A DNA stretch of 64,000 nucleotides, from the NCBI RefSeq assembly GCF_907165205.1, contig NC_058197.1:15926266-15990265 (forward strand), given 5' to 3'. Under the pieces are notes generated by a model, which did not search any database, was not told the DNA's origin, and was given only the letters and a program-made list of their open reading frames with translations. Source of the DNA: Coccinella septempunctata. Taxonomy: Eukaryota > Arthropoda > Insecta > Coleoptera > Coccinellidae. The position numbers and the translations under genes are program-made. Shown here one piece after another: positions 22,750 through 35,486 of the stretch (positions are counted from its first letter, which is position 1; each line of letters opens with the position of its first letter).

Positions 22750-23442
22750 CTTCCATGAGTCTACAAATATTTTTCAAAAGTAGATTCTTGAGGTCAAAAG
22801 AAACGCTTTTTTTCTATACCATTTTTTCCGATTCGGCGCTGATAAAAAGATATAGCCATTTTAAGTTTTCATAATGGGCTGGGCCACCCCTGGACGAACA
22901 AAATGACCTTCAGAATAACTAGCTAGATCTGTGACAGTGCACATCTGTGGATCTTTTAAACAGAGTTGTATTCAGCCGAAGTAGCCAATTTTTGAAATTT
23001 CTCAGTTACTTTTCAATTTACATCAAATTACTCGAAAATGTCGCATTATACGAGAGAATCTGAGGTATTCTTTTATTTCACAAAACGCTCAAATATTCAT
23101 TTGTTAGCCTCCAACTCAGTTTCAAGAGTTGGGTCTTTGAATTTTCGTTATTTTTATAGTATGTAATGGTCATAATGAGAAAACTGGAAGACCTGGATGA
23201 TGTCTTGTGTTCGAAAAAGATGCATCAAATGAATGTAAAACTATATTCCGAGAATCATCTCATTCGATAAAACCGTTTGTGAGATAGAACTAAAAAAATA
23301 ACTAATTTTTCATTGTTTTTCAACAGCCTGTATCGTTTAAGCCGAGTTGATTAAAAAAAAATGGCATGGGAAAAAAGTGTTTCTTTTGACCTCTAGAATC
23401 TACTGTTAAAATATTCGTACGAGTCAAAGTCTCACCTTGTAG
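22750..23442. mobile_element. TIR element family 1, copy 2
   Basis: It shares with 15311-15798 both the ends (GTAGATTCTTGAGGT on the left, TAGAATCTACTGTTAAA on the right) and internal blocks such as GGATCTTTTAAACAGAGTTG and GCCTGTATCGTTTAAGCCGA. It is longer than the other copy. No protein is encoded. Confidence 0.72.
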
Positions 23443-24705
23443 ATTTTCATTTGACAAAATACCAGAGCAAGTTAAGTTCATATCATTGTTCTTTTGAGAC
23501 AAGAATGAAGGGCATTTTCAATTGAAAATTGTTGAGCAGCTTATTGCATTCATCAAAAGTGTCGGTCATTTGCATGGGTCGTTTTGAAGGCGAGAAAACT
23601 TACCCCTAGAGCCTCTCGTCAATTATGTATGGTATACAGGAAGTATTGGGTAGTGTTCATAAATATTCGAATTGAGCACCATGCACACTCTACTAGAACA
23701 AGCTGGAATGTGCACATCAACCTTGGTTTCGTACAAATGTAATTATCAAGTCGAAATCTAGCCCGTGTTATTTGATCAATTTCTGAGTGATATGTAGATA
23801 GATATATTTCTCAATATTGACGAGATAACGAAAAATCATGCTCACAGATCTGATCGATGTATCAGAATATGTAACAAGAAAAATGTAAAATTTAAAGTTG
23901 TCGCCTCATTCAACTCTCGTGAGTGAGATCATGGAGGTTTTTCTCTTTTCCTACCTCCATGGTCCACACACCAGGAGTATTCAGATTATAAGGTCTGTGG
24001 AGACAATCTTGACCTTTTCAACTGTTAACGGCCCTTAATTTTGCGCCTCGTGTTTGAAATCACCCTGTATAATTATAAAAATATCCATTTCAGGAGAGTT
24101 CATTTGTAAGAACGTATTAATTTAGATAATATTCTCACTGCTGATGAATTTGAACATTACTTGCTTATGAGCTGAAGAAAACCTAATATTGTAACTATTT
24201 TGCGTGAGATGAATGGCTAGATACACGATCAAGATTTATCTGTTATGAAATTTGGTGATGGATGCATTGATATCGAGAAAGCACTCGAAGATAGCAGGTA
24301 GTCTGATCTAGAAACACCTCTATTATTTCTCATTGTTCTTTGAAGTTTTCATGTTTCCGATGATTAGACGCCCCAGTTTTATCTGAAGGTTAGTGTTTGG
24401 TATTGATAAAACCCGACATACTTTTTCGCAACATTCGACAAGTTGTGAGTACATAAGTAAATTTATAGCGACCCAATTTTCGAAGAAAAGAGAAAATCTT
24501 CTCTAGATGCTAGGATTCTAGCTAGACTATTCGTCAAGACCGAACGGTTGCACCGAGGTGGATGAAATTTCTAGATTTATTACTAGAAAAGTTGCCCTAT
24601 TAGAATATGCATCATATTCGGATCTACTCTTTGGTCATGTGACAAAACAATCAGTCGCCTCTCTATCAGAGATATAGAATCTCTCTATATCTATATCTCT
24701 GCTCT
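23443..24705. other. Intergenic stretch, no gene seen
   Basis: AT-rich, without a convincing exon on either strand. A lone CACCCTGTATAA near 24,061 looks like the remnant end of an ACAGGGTG-type element. Confidence 0.5.
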
Positions 24706-24755
24706 CTATGGAGGGTACTCTCTACCCTAGAGGGTGTAGAGAGTACCCTCCATAG
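24706..24755. repeat. Perfect 20-bp hairpin with 10-nt loop
   Basis: CTATGGAGGGTACTCTCTAC is followed by a 10-nt loop and then its exact reverse complement. The flank is rich in CTCTATATCT runs. No coding context; it may be the core of a foldback element or a cruciform site. Confidence 0.9.
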
Positions 24756-24865
24756 TAAACCCGAACGCCCCTACAAGGTTAGAATCACAGAACACTAATA
24801 TACAGTTAAAATACCACAGAACATCTTCAATCTCTATGATCTGTCATATGTGTCATGTGTCCGAT

Positions 24866-25175
24866 GGTTGCGTTCATAAACATACTCTGAGAGTAGAGTA
24901 TGAGCCATGCTCAAAGAGCATACATTGGCTTTGTTTTGGTTCGCACTTTAGGCGGTTCCGAATCGGTTCAAAGTAGTGGAACAGCAATGCTATGGGAAGC
25001 CACACACATGCTACGCGCGAGCTTACGCTGAATAAATAAATGTGCGACTGTTTTGAACCGTTCTGGAACCATCCTAAAAGCGAACCAAAACAGGCCTTCT
25101 GAAGTACGTTTCTGAACGCTTCGAGTAATCAGAGCTTACTCAGAGCTTGCTCAGAGTAAGTTTATGAACGCAACC
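24866..25175. mobile_element. MITE/foldback, about 310 bp
   Basis: The ends GGTTGCGTTCATAAAC and GTTTATGAACGCAACC are exact inverted copies. A second inner pair is built on TGTTTTGGTTCGC and GCGAACCAAAACA. Flanking GAT on both sides could be a short target-site duplication. No coding capacity. Confidence 0.8.
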
Positions 25176-25720
25176 GATAAAGCATAGACAAAAAGTTCAA
25201 TGGTCAATGCCTTTCTGTGGTGTTCAGCGAATAGGTTATGTTATGTTTTCGTTTCCGAAAAATTCAAAAAACTAAAACTTGTGAATTATATAGGAGATTT
25301 TCGATAACGTTGTTTTCCATTTCCAGGATGAATTTCAAAGAAAACAGATGAGGACTTTATGTTCTTCAATGTGAGCAAATTTAAAATTTATTTTAGATCC
25401 GAAATTTATTTATTAGATTGTAATTTGGGCGAAAGTTGTTCATTATGAGTGTGAGAACCCTCAGTTGAAGTTAAACCAAGCAACTTCTTCTAGCTATTTT
25501 GTCGGAGTTCTAATAATATCCACTAATATTCGTATTTCTTCTCAAAACACTCTTCAAGGAAATCTTCAAATTGATGTCAATCAGAAAACAGAAAGACTGG
25601 AAATCATTGAGATGACTTGTTTTTCAAAAACAAGTACAATGAAAAATGGCATATATTGATAATCCCTAAAATATATACCTTTTTTAACCTTTCAATACTT
25701 AAATTTCACATCTTAGTGAT
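25176..25720. other. Non-coding edge before the module array
   Basis: AT-rich, with one open frame (25465-25659) that has no recognisable features. The repeated modules start immediately after it. Confidence 0.4.
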
Positions 25721-27059
25721 CTTAGTTACCTTCTCCAAAGAACGATAAAGCGCCTGCGCGCCCGCCTCATTTCGATACGAGATTCAAAAACAGTTGCCAT
25801 CAAATAGTTAGCTTTGGTCGGACATTTGCAATTTCTCGAATTTTCCGGTGCTTTTTTATAATTTTCCACGATTTCGAATCAATTTCCAACAGATTGTGAG
25901 TTCAAATCCATATATTTTCATTTTAACATCATTATTTCAACAAAAATTACATCTTACAAGTTTCACAGTTGATTATTAAAAAATATCGCAAGGACAATTC
26001 TACTTATTCTGATTTATATTTGCTTTTATTAATTTGTTGTTTGTTTCAGAAAGAAAAGAAGTAATTACTACAGCAACTCATGAAGGAAATCAGTAAATTC
26101 CAGATTATCTGTAAAGCAAGACTTCCACTGAAAATTATTTCGGGTAGGTCATTTATGAACAGAATTCAATCTCATCGAAATCGACAAAAAAGTGCCTCTT
26201 TCCTAAAACAAAAGTAAGGAGGTTTTCTATCAAATATTGTTTTTCATTTCCAGGCTGGCTTGCAACGAAACCAGGGATTAGGATTTCTAAAACTCATTGA
26301 ACTGTTTTAATTTCAGGGGACTGCGAAGAAAGAAAATCAAGATGATGACGATCAGAAGGGAAGGAACTCAAGCAATGTACAATTCAGCACCATGTTAGCG
26401 GTGAGTTGAAAATTGCTTGGTCACTTATGAAATGAATATTTTGAATAAATGCTGATTCATGTTTCTTTCAGTTCATTTATCAGGAATATTTTTTAAAATA
26501 CTTATACATTTTAGATGATTGATGAAAGAAAAAGCATGAATATTGGCGAATATTCGAGATGTTCAAATTCCTCTTTCCTTTTTTAGCAGAAGTATTTACT
26601 CTCTGACTATATCATAGAGTATAATACTCTTTGATTATTTTATCTCTTCTGTGCAGAGGCAGTCTCTGCTTCTGTGGTTATACTTGATGTGGATCTTAGT
26701 TACCTTTTTCGGAGAACGCTAAAGCGCCTGCGCGCTCGCCTCATTTCGATACGAGATTCAAAAACAGTTGCCACAAAATAGTTAGCTTTGGTCGGACATT
26801 TGCAATTTCTAGAATTTTCCGGTGCTTTCCTATGATTTTCGACGATTTCGAATGAATTTTCAACATAATGTGAGTTTGAATCAATATATTTTCATTTTAA
26901 TCATGTTTTTTCAGCAAAAATTACACCTTGGAAGTTTCACAGTTGATTTCCAAAGGACAATTCTCCTAGTTCTGATTTCGATTTCTTTTTATCAATTGCA
27001 TGTTTCTTTCAGAGAGAAAAGAAATAATTCCACTTGAACAAAATCAACTACACCTACAT

Positions 27060-27349
27060 ATGATGGAAAACAATAAATTCCAGGCAAAGCAAGACTTTCC
27101 GCTGAAAATTATTTCAGGTAGGTCATCTATGAATAGAATTCGATCTTATCGAATTCGAGAAAAAAGTGGCTCTTTCCTAAAACGAAAATAAAGAAGTTTT
27201 CAATCATATATTGTTTTTTTTTTCCTTTCCAGTCTGGCTGGATTTCTAAAACTCATTGAACTGTTTTGACTTCAGGGGACTTAGAAGAAAATCAAGATGA
27301 TGACAATCAGAGAGGAAGGAAATACTCAATCAATGGAACCTTTAGATGA
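27060..27349 (+). CDS. Possible 43-residue peptide of module 2 (parts B and D spliced)
   Basis: Joining 27060-27117 to 27276-27349 at consensus splice sites gives a continuous frame. It starts MMENNKFQAKQDFPLKIIS and continues with an acidic stretch, DLEENQDDDNQRGRKYS, to a TGA. A frame also stays open upstream of the ATG into RKEIIPLEQNQ. The module at 29.9 kb gives the same length and layout with 36 of 43 residues alike, which suggests the frame was once, or still is, under constraint. There is no signal peptide and no known family. It is small enough that chance plus recent duplication cannot be excluded. Confidence 0.3.
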
Positions 27350-29896
27350 ATAACATGAAATTGGTGGTTTGTGATCATTACGAAAATGAAGCGGTGAGTT
27401 GAAAATTGCTTGCCTGAATTCTTATGAAATGAATTTTTTGTATAAATGCCTATTCATGTTACTTTCAGTTGATTTATTAGTTACATTTTTTCAAATAATT
27501 AAACGATGATAATGATTGAAGAAAAAGCATGATATGGGCTCATATTTGAAATATTCAATTTTGTCTTTCCTTTTTTATCAGGAGTATTTACTCTCTGATT
27601 ATATCATAGAGTATAATACTCTTTGATTATTTTATCTCTTCTGTGGTTAATAATTATAATTTGGATCTTAGTTACCTTCTTCAAAGAACGCTAATGCGCC
27701 GGCGCGTCCGCCTCATTTTGATACGAGATTCAAAAACAGTTGCCATAAAATAGTTAGCTTTGGTCGGACATTTGCAATTTCTCGAATTTTCCATTGCGTT
27801 CCTATGATTTCTCACGATTTCTAATGAATTTTCAACAGAATGTGAGTTCAAACTAATATATTTTCTGTTTAACCTCATTATTTCAGCAAAAATTACATCT
27901 TGAAAGTTTCACAGTTTGTTATTTCTAAATATCCAAAGGACAATTCTCCTAGTTCTGATTTCGATTTCTTTTTATCAATTGCATGGTTCTTTCAGAGAGA
28001 AAAGAAATAATTTCACTCGAACAAAATCAACTACACTGACATATGATGGAAAACAATAAATTCCAGGCAAAGCAAGACTTTCCGCTGAAAATTATTCCAG
28101 GTAGGTCATCTATGGATAGAATTCGATCTTATCGAATTCGACAAAAAAAGTACCTCTTTTCTAACACGAAAATAAGGAGGTTTTCAATCATTTATTGTTT
28201 TTTTTCTTCATTTCCAGTCTGGCTTGCAACGAAACCGGAGGTTAGCAAGCAATGGACAATTCAGCCACATGATAGCGGTGAGTTGAGAACTTTGAATTTT
28301 TATGCAATGAATATTTCGAATAAATGCCTATTCATGTTATTTTCAGTTGAGTTATAGGTAATATTTTCGAAAATACTTATACAATGTTGAATGATTCAAG
28401 AAAAAGCATGAATATGGGCTAATATTTGAAATATTATAATTTCTCTTTCCTTTTTTAGCAGAAGTATTTACTCTCTGATTATATCATAGAGTATGATACT
28501 CTTTGATTATTGTATCTCTTCTCTCTGCTTATAATCACAGACCACCCACCTGTTGTAGTCTGTGCTTATAAACGTTATAATCACGATCTTAGTTACCTTT
28601 CTCGAAGATCGCTAATGCTCCTGCGCGCCGGTCTTATTGCGATACGTTTCGATACGTTTTCGATACGATTCTAGAATTTTCCGTTGCTTTCCTATGATTT
28701 TCGACGATTTCGAATGAATTTCCAACAGAATGTGAGTTCAAATCAATATATTTTCCTTTTAACCTTATTATTTCAGCAATAATTACATCTTGGAAGTTTG
28801 AAAGTTTGATATTGCAGAATATCTCAAGGACAATTTTCCTTTTTATGATTTTGATTTGGTTTTATCAATTGGTTGTTGTTTTCAGACAGAAAAGAAGTAA
28901 TTCCTTTGGAACAAAATCAACTACAGCAACTTATGATGGAAAACAATAAATTCCAGATTATCGGTGAAGCAAAACTTTCCACAGAATATTATTGGAGGTA
29001 GGTCATCTACAAATAGATAGAATTCAATCTCATTAAAACCAATACCTGAAACTGAATTTAGGAGATTTTCAATCATATATTTATTGTTTTTTCATTTCCA
29101 GGTTGGCTTGTAACGTAAAAAAGGACCGAGAAGAAAAAAAATCAAGATGATGACGATCAGAGGAGAAGGAAGTGCTTCAGCAATAGACAATTCAGATGAA
29201 TAATTTGAAAATTGTGACGATTAGGAAGATGAAGATGTAGAGAAAGTGGTGAGTTGAAAATTAATAGTCACTTGGAATTCTTATGAAATGAAAATATTCA
29301 TTTATTTGGTGATTCATGTTACTTTCAGTTGATTTATTAGGTACATTTTTTCAAATAATTGTACGATGATGATGATTGAAGAAAAAGCATGAATATTGGC
29401 GAATATTTGAAATTTTCAAATTTCTCTTTCCTTTTTTATCAGGAGTATTTACTCTCTGATTTTATCATAGAGTATAATACTCTTTGGTTATTTTATCTCT
29501 TTTGTGCAGAGACAGATTGTCTCTGCTTCTGTGGTTATACTTGATGTTGATCTTAGTTATCTTTCTCGAAGAACGCTAATGCTCCTGCGCGTCCGCCATA
29601 TTGCGATACGTTTCGAAACGATTTCGATACGATTCAAAAATTTTCCGGTGCTTTCCAATGATTTTCGACGATTTCGAATAAATTTTCATCAGAATGTAAG
29701 TTGAAAATAATATATTTTCCTTTTAACCTCATTATTTCAGCAAAAATTACATCTTGCAAGTTTCAGAGTTGATTATTGGTAGATATCTCAAGGATAATTT
29801 TCCATGTTCTGATTTAGATTAAGTTTTGTTCATTGGTTGTTTCTTTCAGGGAGAAAAGAATTAATTCCACTTGAACAAAATCAACTTCACCTACAT

Positions 29897-30136
29897 ATGA
29901 TGGAAAACAATAAATTCCAGGCAAAGCAAGACTTTCCGCTGAAAATTATTCCAGGTAGGTAATCTATGAATAGAATTCGTTTTTTTTTTTCATTTCCAGT
30001 CTGCCTTGCAAAGAAACCGGGGATGAGGATTTCTAAAACTCATTGAACTGTTTTAATTTCAGAGGACTTGGAAGATAATCAAGATGATGACTATCGGGAG
30101 GGTAGGAAATACTCAATCAATGGACATTTCAGATAA
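29897..30136 (+). CDS. Possible 43-residue peptide of module 5
   Basis: Exons 29897-29954 and 30063-30136 mirror module 2 exactly in length and phase. The second exon is open from its acceptor to TAA and reads EDLEDNQDDDYREGRKYS. Differences from module 2 are mostly substitutions that keep the frame. Upstream, T from part A plus GG at the part B acceptor makes TGG here instead of the TAG seen in most modules. This copy could therefore read in from part A, although no start codon is seen in that frame. Confidence 0.3.
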
Positions 30137-31797
30137 ATAACTTGAAATTGGTGGTTTGTGATCATTACGAAGATGAAGCGGTGAGTTGAAAATTGCTTGG
30201 CCAAATTCTTATGAAATGAATTTTTTGTATAAATGCCTATTCATGTTATTTTCAGTTGATTTATCAGTAAATGAATATTGGCGAATATTTGAAATTTTCA
30301 AATTTATCTTTCCTTTTTTAGCAGGAGTATTTTACTCTCTGGTTATATCATAGAGTATAATACCCATAGAGTATAATACTCATAGAGTCTCTGATAATAC
30401 TCTTTGATTATTTTATCTCTTCTGTGCAGAGACAGTCTCTGCTTCTGTGGTTATACTTGATGTTGATCTTAGTTACCTTTCTCGAAGAACGCTAAAGCGC
30501 CTGCGCGCCTGCCTCATTTCGATACGAGATTCAAAAACAGTTGCCATAAAATAGTTAGCTTTGGTCGGACATTTGCAATTTCTAGAATTCTCCGGTGATT
30601 TCTTACGATTTTCCACGATTTTCAATGAATTTCCAACAGAATGTAAGTTGAAAACAATATATTTTCATTTTAACATCATTATTTCAACAAAAATTACATT
30701 CAGCAAATCTCAAAGTTGGTTAATGCAAAATTTCCAGGTACAATTTTCCTCATTCTGATATCGATTTCGTTTTATTCATTGATTATTTCTTTCAGAGAGA
30801 AAAGAAGTAATTCCTTTGGAACAAAATCAACTCTACAGCAACTTCTGATGGAAAACAATAAATTCCAGATTATCGGCAAAGCAAGACTTTCCTCTGAAAA
30901 TTATTCCAGGTAGGTCATCTATGAACATAATTCAATCTTTTTCATTTCCAGGATGGCTTGCAACGAAAACATTGATGAGGATTTCTAAAACTTATTGAAC
31001 TGTTTTTTTTTGCAGTGGACTGAGAAGGAAATCAAGATGATGACGATCACAGGGGAAGGAAATACTCAATTAATGGACACTTCAGATGAATAATATGAAA
31101 GTGGTGGTTTGTGACGATTACAAAGATAAAGCGGTGAGTTGAAAATTGCTTGGCCGAATTCTTATGAAATGAATTTTTTATATAAATGCCTATTCATGTT
31201 ATTTTCATTTGACTTATCTGTAATTTTTTTTTTTTTGAACTCATACAATATTAAATGATTGATTGAAGAATAAGCATGAATATTGGCGAATATTTGAAAT
31301 TTTCAAATTTCTCTTTCCTTTTTTAGCAGGAGTATTTTACTCTCTGGTTATATCGCAAAGTATGATACTCTTTGATTATTATTGTATCTCTTCTCTCTGG
31401 TTATAATCACAGACCACCCACCTGTTGTAGTCTGTGCTTATAATCGTTATAATCACGATCTCAGTTACCTTCGTCAAAATGCTCCTGCGCGCCGGTCTTA
31501 TTGCGATACGTTTCGAGTTTCGACACGTTTTCGATACGATTCTAGAATTTTCCGGTGCTTTCCTATGATTTTCGACGATTTCGAATGAATTTCCAACAGA
31601 ATGTGAGTTCAAATCAATATATTTTCATTTTAACATAATTATTTCAACAAAAATTACATCCTGCAAGTTTCACAGTTGGTTATTGCAAAGAATAATTTTT
31701 TTTGTTCTGATTTAGATTAAGTTTTGTTCATTGGTTGTTTCTTTCAGAGAGAAAAGAAATAATTTCACTCTCACAAAATCAACTACAGCAACTTCTG

Positions 31798-32116
31798 ATG
31801 GGAAACAATAAATTCCAGGTTATCGGCAAAGCAAGATTTTCCTCTGAAAATTATTTTAGGTAGGTCATCCATGAATAGAATTCAATCTTATTGGAACCGA
31901 CAAAATAGTGCCTCTTTCCTTAAACGAAAATGAGGAGATTTTCAATCATATATATTTTTTTTTTTCATTTCCAGTGTGACTTGCATTGAAAACAGGGATG
32001 ATGATTTCTGAAACTCATTGAAGTGTTTCAATTTCAGAGGACTGGGAAGAAAGAAAATCAAGATGATGACGATCAGAGGGGAAGGAACTCAAGTAATGGA
32101 CAATTCAGCCACATGA
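31798..32116 (+). CDS. Possible 46-residue peptide of module 7, basic C-terminal form
   Basis: Exons 31798-31859 and 32038-32116 join in phase. The reading is MGNNKFQVIGKARFSSENYF, then RGLGRKKIKMMTIRGEGTQV, then a TGA. Part B here carries 7 more nucleotides than in modules 2 and 5. That moves part D into another frame, basic instead of acidic, and it is open as well. Module 10 (36641-36752 plus 36928-37006) reads the same way. Function unknown. Confidence 0.28.
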
Positions 32117-33738
32117 TAGCGGTGAGTTGAAAATTGCTTGGTTACTTATGAAATGAATATTTTGAATGAATGCTGATTCATGTTCTTTCAGTTCATTTAT
32201 TAGGAATATTTTTAAAATACATATACATTTTAGATGATTGATGAAAGAAAAAGCATGAATATTGGCGAATATTTGAAATTTCTCTTTCCTTTTTTACAGA
32301 AGTATTTACTCTCTGGTTATATCGCAGAGTATGATACTCTTTGATTAGAGTATCTCTTCTCTCTGGTTATAGGCACAGACTACCCACCTGTTGTAATCTG
32401 TGGATATAATCAATCGTTATAATTACGATCTTAGTTACCTTCGTCAAAGATCGCTAATGCTCCTGCGCGCCGGTCTTATTGCGATACGTTTCGAGTTTCG
32501 ACACGTTTTCGATACGATTCTAGAATTTTCCGGTGCTTTCCTATGATTTTCGGCGATTTCGAATGAATTTTCATCAGAATGTGTGTTCAAACCAATATAT
32601 TTTCATTTTAACCTCTATATTTAAGCAAAAATTACATCTTGTAAGTTTCGAAGTTGGATATTGCAGAATATCTCAAGGACAATTTTCCTTGTTCTGATTT
32701 TGATTTGGTTTTATTAATTGGTTGTTGTTTTCAGAGAGAAAAGTAGTAATTCCACTTGGACAAAATCAACTACAGCAACTTATAATGGAAAACAATAAAT
32801 TCCAGATAATCAGCAGAGCAAAACTTTCCTTAAAAAGTATCTCAGGTAGGTCATCTACGAATAAATTTCAATCTACATTCCAATTTATTGAAACCAATAA
32901 CTAAAACTGAAATTAGGAGATTTTCAATCATATATTGTTTTTTTTTTTCATTTCCAGGGTGGCTTGTAACGTAAAAAAGGACTGGGAAGAAAAAATATCA
33001 AGATGATGACGATCGGAGGAGAAGGAAATACTTCAGCAATGGACAATTCAGATGAATAATTTGAAAATTGCGACGATTAGGAAGATGAAGATGTAGGAAA
33101 GAGGTGAGTTGAAAATTAATAGTCACTTGGAATTCTTATGAAATGAAAATATTCATTTATTTGCTGATTCATGTGACTATCACTGGATTTATTAGTGATA
33201 TTTTTTCAAATAATTATAGGATGTTAAATGATCGAAGAATAAGCATGAATATTGGCGAATATTTGAAATTTTCAAATTTCTCTTTCCTTTTTTTAGCAGG
33301 AGTATTTTACTCTCTGGTTATATCGCAGAGTATGATACTCTTTGATTATTATTGTATCTCTTCTCTCTGGTTATAATCACAGACTACCCACCTGTTGTAA
33401 TCTGTGGATATAATCAATCGTTATAATTACGATCTTAGTTACCTTCGTCAAAGATCGCTAATGCTCCTGCGCGCCGGTCTTATTGCGATACGTTTCGAGT
33501 TTCGACACGTTTTCGATACGATTCTAGAATTTTCCGGTGCTTTCCTATGATTTTCGACGATTTCGAATGAATTTTCAACAGAATGTGAGTTCAAACCAAT
33601 ATATTTTCATTTTAACCTCCTTATTTCAACAAAAATTACATATTTGAAGTTTCACAGTTGGTTTTTGCAAAATATCCCAATCGTAATTCTCCTTAGTCTG
33701 ATATCAATTCGGTTTTATTCATTTATTATTTCTTTCAG

Positions 33739-34365
33739 AGAGAAAAGAAGTAATTCCAGTTGGACAAAATTATCTGGATGAAAATTTCCAGCTCCAATGG
33801 TAACGGACAGCGAGACGACAAGACTTCCTTACTAGGTAAGTTCTAATATGATCAACTATATTCTATCAGTATGTTGTTATACAATTTTTTATTTCATGTT
33901 ATAGACATAATCTTATAGCTTTTATTTAAATTTGGGTTTATACATAGTGAACCGTCCAATATTTGTTATATTGAGTCGTATTAACATTTTTTCTTTTAGG
34001 GCTGGTCTACTATGAAGCACTGCTATCTAATGGACAATTCTGGAAGGCAAAAGATTCAAAATTTAGATGTAAGTCGATTATTTTCTCTCAAAAATTATCA
34101 TTCTAGTGAACGCCGATCTGTCTTTGAGTACCTGGCTGAATATATCGATTTCTTACTCATCACCTCGTTTCTTATAGATTTAATTAAATGAAAAACTACC
34201 CTCATGTTACATCATCATTTATTTATAACTATAACAAATTATATAATGTATAAGAAATATTTATTTTTGAATCTTTTTGTAGGTGACTAATGGGTCAGTG
34301 ATCTCGTTCCTGCGATGAGGAGCATCCCAATAAACTTGTAGGAAGAACTCGAAGGAATGCAAACT
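33739..34365 (+). other. Terminal exon block, copy 1 (gene-like 3' end of array I)
   Basis: Three exon-like segments with good splice signals lie at 33739-33835, 34000-34068 and 34283-34365. The middle one is 23 codons in phase 0 (GWSTMKHCYLMDNSGRQKIQ), and the third continues VTNGSVISFLR to a TGA at 34316-34318. The same two exons recur in copy 2 with the same stop. The first exon is the module part B with a changed end (QNYLDENFQ). How it joins the second in frame is not clear. Compared with copies 2 and 3, about 460 bp including one exon is missing here. No family recognised. Confidence 0.5.
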
Positions 34366-34559
34366 GTAAGTTTCAACAAATTGATAGATCGAACGGTAAT
34401 TTCTGTAAATTTAACTTTTTTACGGCTTTTTCTACTTTTGATATACTCAAGAGTGATATCGGTCACCTGAGACAGATACGTAACAATACTCACAAGTCAC
34501 TTTTAGTATAACGACAGATTTTTAAACAAAATATAATTTTTATTTTCACTATTAAATGT

Positions 34560-34745
34560 TAAAATGTCTCAGGGGACTGATATCGCATTGTGAAGCAGTC
34601 AACATGTTGACATTTTGAGATAAAATAATAGATTCAGTTTTTGTTTACGATACTCGTTAAAAAAAAAATTATTTTTTTCTCGAAATAGACATTTTGACTG
34701 CTTTACATAAGTCGCTCATTGAGCTACAAGCAACGTCGTGAAATA
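34560..34745. repeat. Inverted-repeat segment next to the terminal block
   Basis: AAGCAGTCAACATGTTGAC near 34,595 is matched in inverse by TTGACTGCTT near 34,695. It includes the perfect palindrome GTCAACATGTTGAC. Copies lie near 40,840-40,990 and, inverted, near 58,745-58,900. Confidence 0.6.
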
Positions 34746-34748
34746 TTG

Positions 34749-35324
34749 TACAGGGTGTCCCAAATTCGTTGTCCAATGAGGAAATCTTGGAAACTAGAGG
34801 AGTTAGAGTAGAAGAGTTGGCACGTTTTCGAACTCTTTTTCAGAAAAGCAAAAAATGGTGAGAATTTCGAAAAGTTCTCATAACTTTTTCGCCTTCGAAG
34901 TTACAGATCAGAAACTTGAACCTTCCACAGGCACTTTTTAGCGTAGAATCCACTGATGAGCTCAAAATATTTTTTCATTTCGAATCATCAGGCAAACTTT
35001 CGTTTTTTTTAATGCTAACGTTTTTTGAATTTTTTATTTTTAAATTGATTAAAATCTCTCATCAATAGATAGTATAAAAGTGCCTAAGAAGATTAATTTT
35101 TTTGATCTGTAACTTCAAAGACAAAAAAGCAACGAGAACTTTACGAAATCGTCAATTTTTTGCTGATAACTCAGAAACGAAGAATCATAGAAGGCTACGG
35201 TTTTCACCATTCTTTTTTCACCATTCTTTTTTTCTCTGAAAAAGAATTCGGAAATGTGTCATTCTTTTTCTTCTAGCTTTCATTGTTCTCGAGATCCCCT
35301 CAGTAGAATTTTGCCCAGCCTGTA
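34749..35324. mobile_element. ACAGGGTGTCCC TIR element, copy 1
   Basis: The ends TACAGGGTGTCCCAAATTCG and (inverse) TACAGGCTGGGCAAAATTC begin inverted arms of about 110 bp. The arms contain CTAGAAGAAAA and TTCTTTTTCAG-type blocks. Further copies are 40995-41624 and 57914-58742. It is non-coding. Insertion appears to be at TA. Confidence 0.78.
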
Positions 35325-35486
35325 TGTGTTCAAATTATTTCGTAGATGGTGTAGATCTTTTTAAATTTGATAGATTTTCATGTGACACATTTTTGAAGAA
35401 ATATCTTATTTTGATCCTTTAAAACACCATGACGTTGTAGCAAATGAGCGATTTAACTCCTTGAGTATATTCATAAGTTGCTTCAT

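Larger units (their letters stand above)
25721..33738 (+). repeat. Module array I: nine tandem gene-like modules of about 0.95-1.0 kb
   Basis: The anchor TTCCGGTGCTTTCC (or a variant) falls at 25843, 26817, 27789, 28679, 29643, 30590, 31550, 32528 and 33532, a spacing of 890-1004 bp. Each module repeats the same splice-like layout. (A) The tract TTTCCTTTTTTAG then CAGGAGTATTTTACTC, running about 290 bp to a GTGAGTT donor. (B) TTCTTTCAG acceptor, then a short exon with the frame RKEVIPLEQNQLQQLMMENN and a GTAGGTC donor. (C) CATTTCCAG plus GGCTTGCAACG. (D) TTTCAG plus GGACTGGGAAGAA, ending at GTGAGTTGAAAA. Two forms of part A and three of part D alternate, giving a higher-order pattern. I do not recognise the family. 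It could be a tandem gene family, an exon array of one long gene, or decayed copies. Confidence 0.9.
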
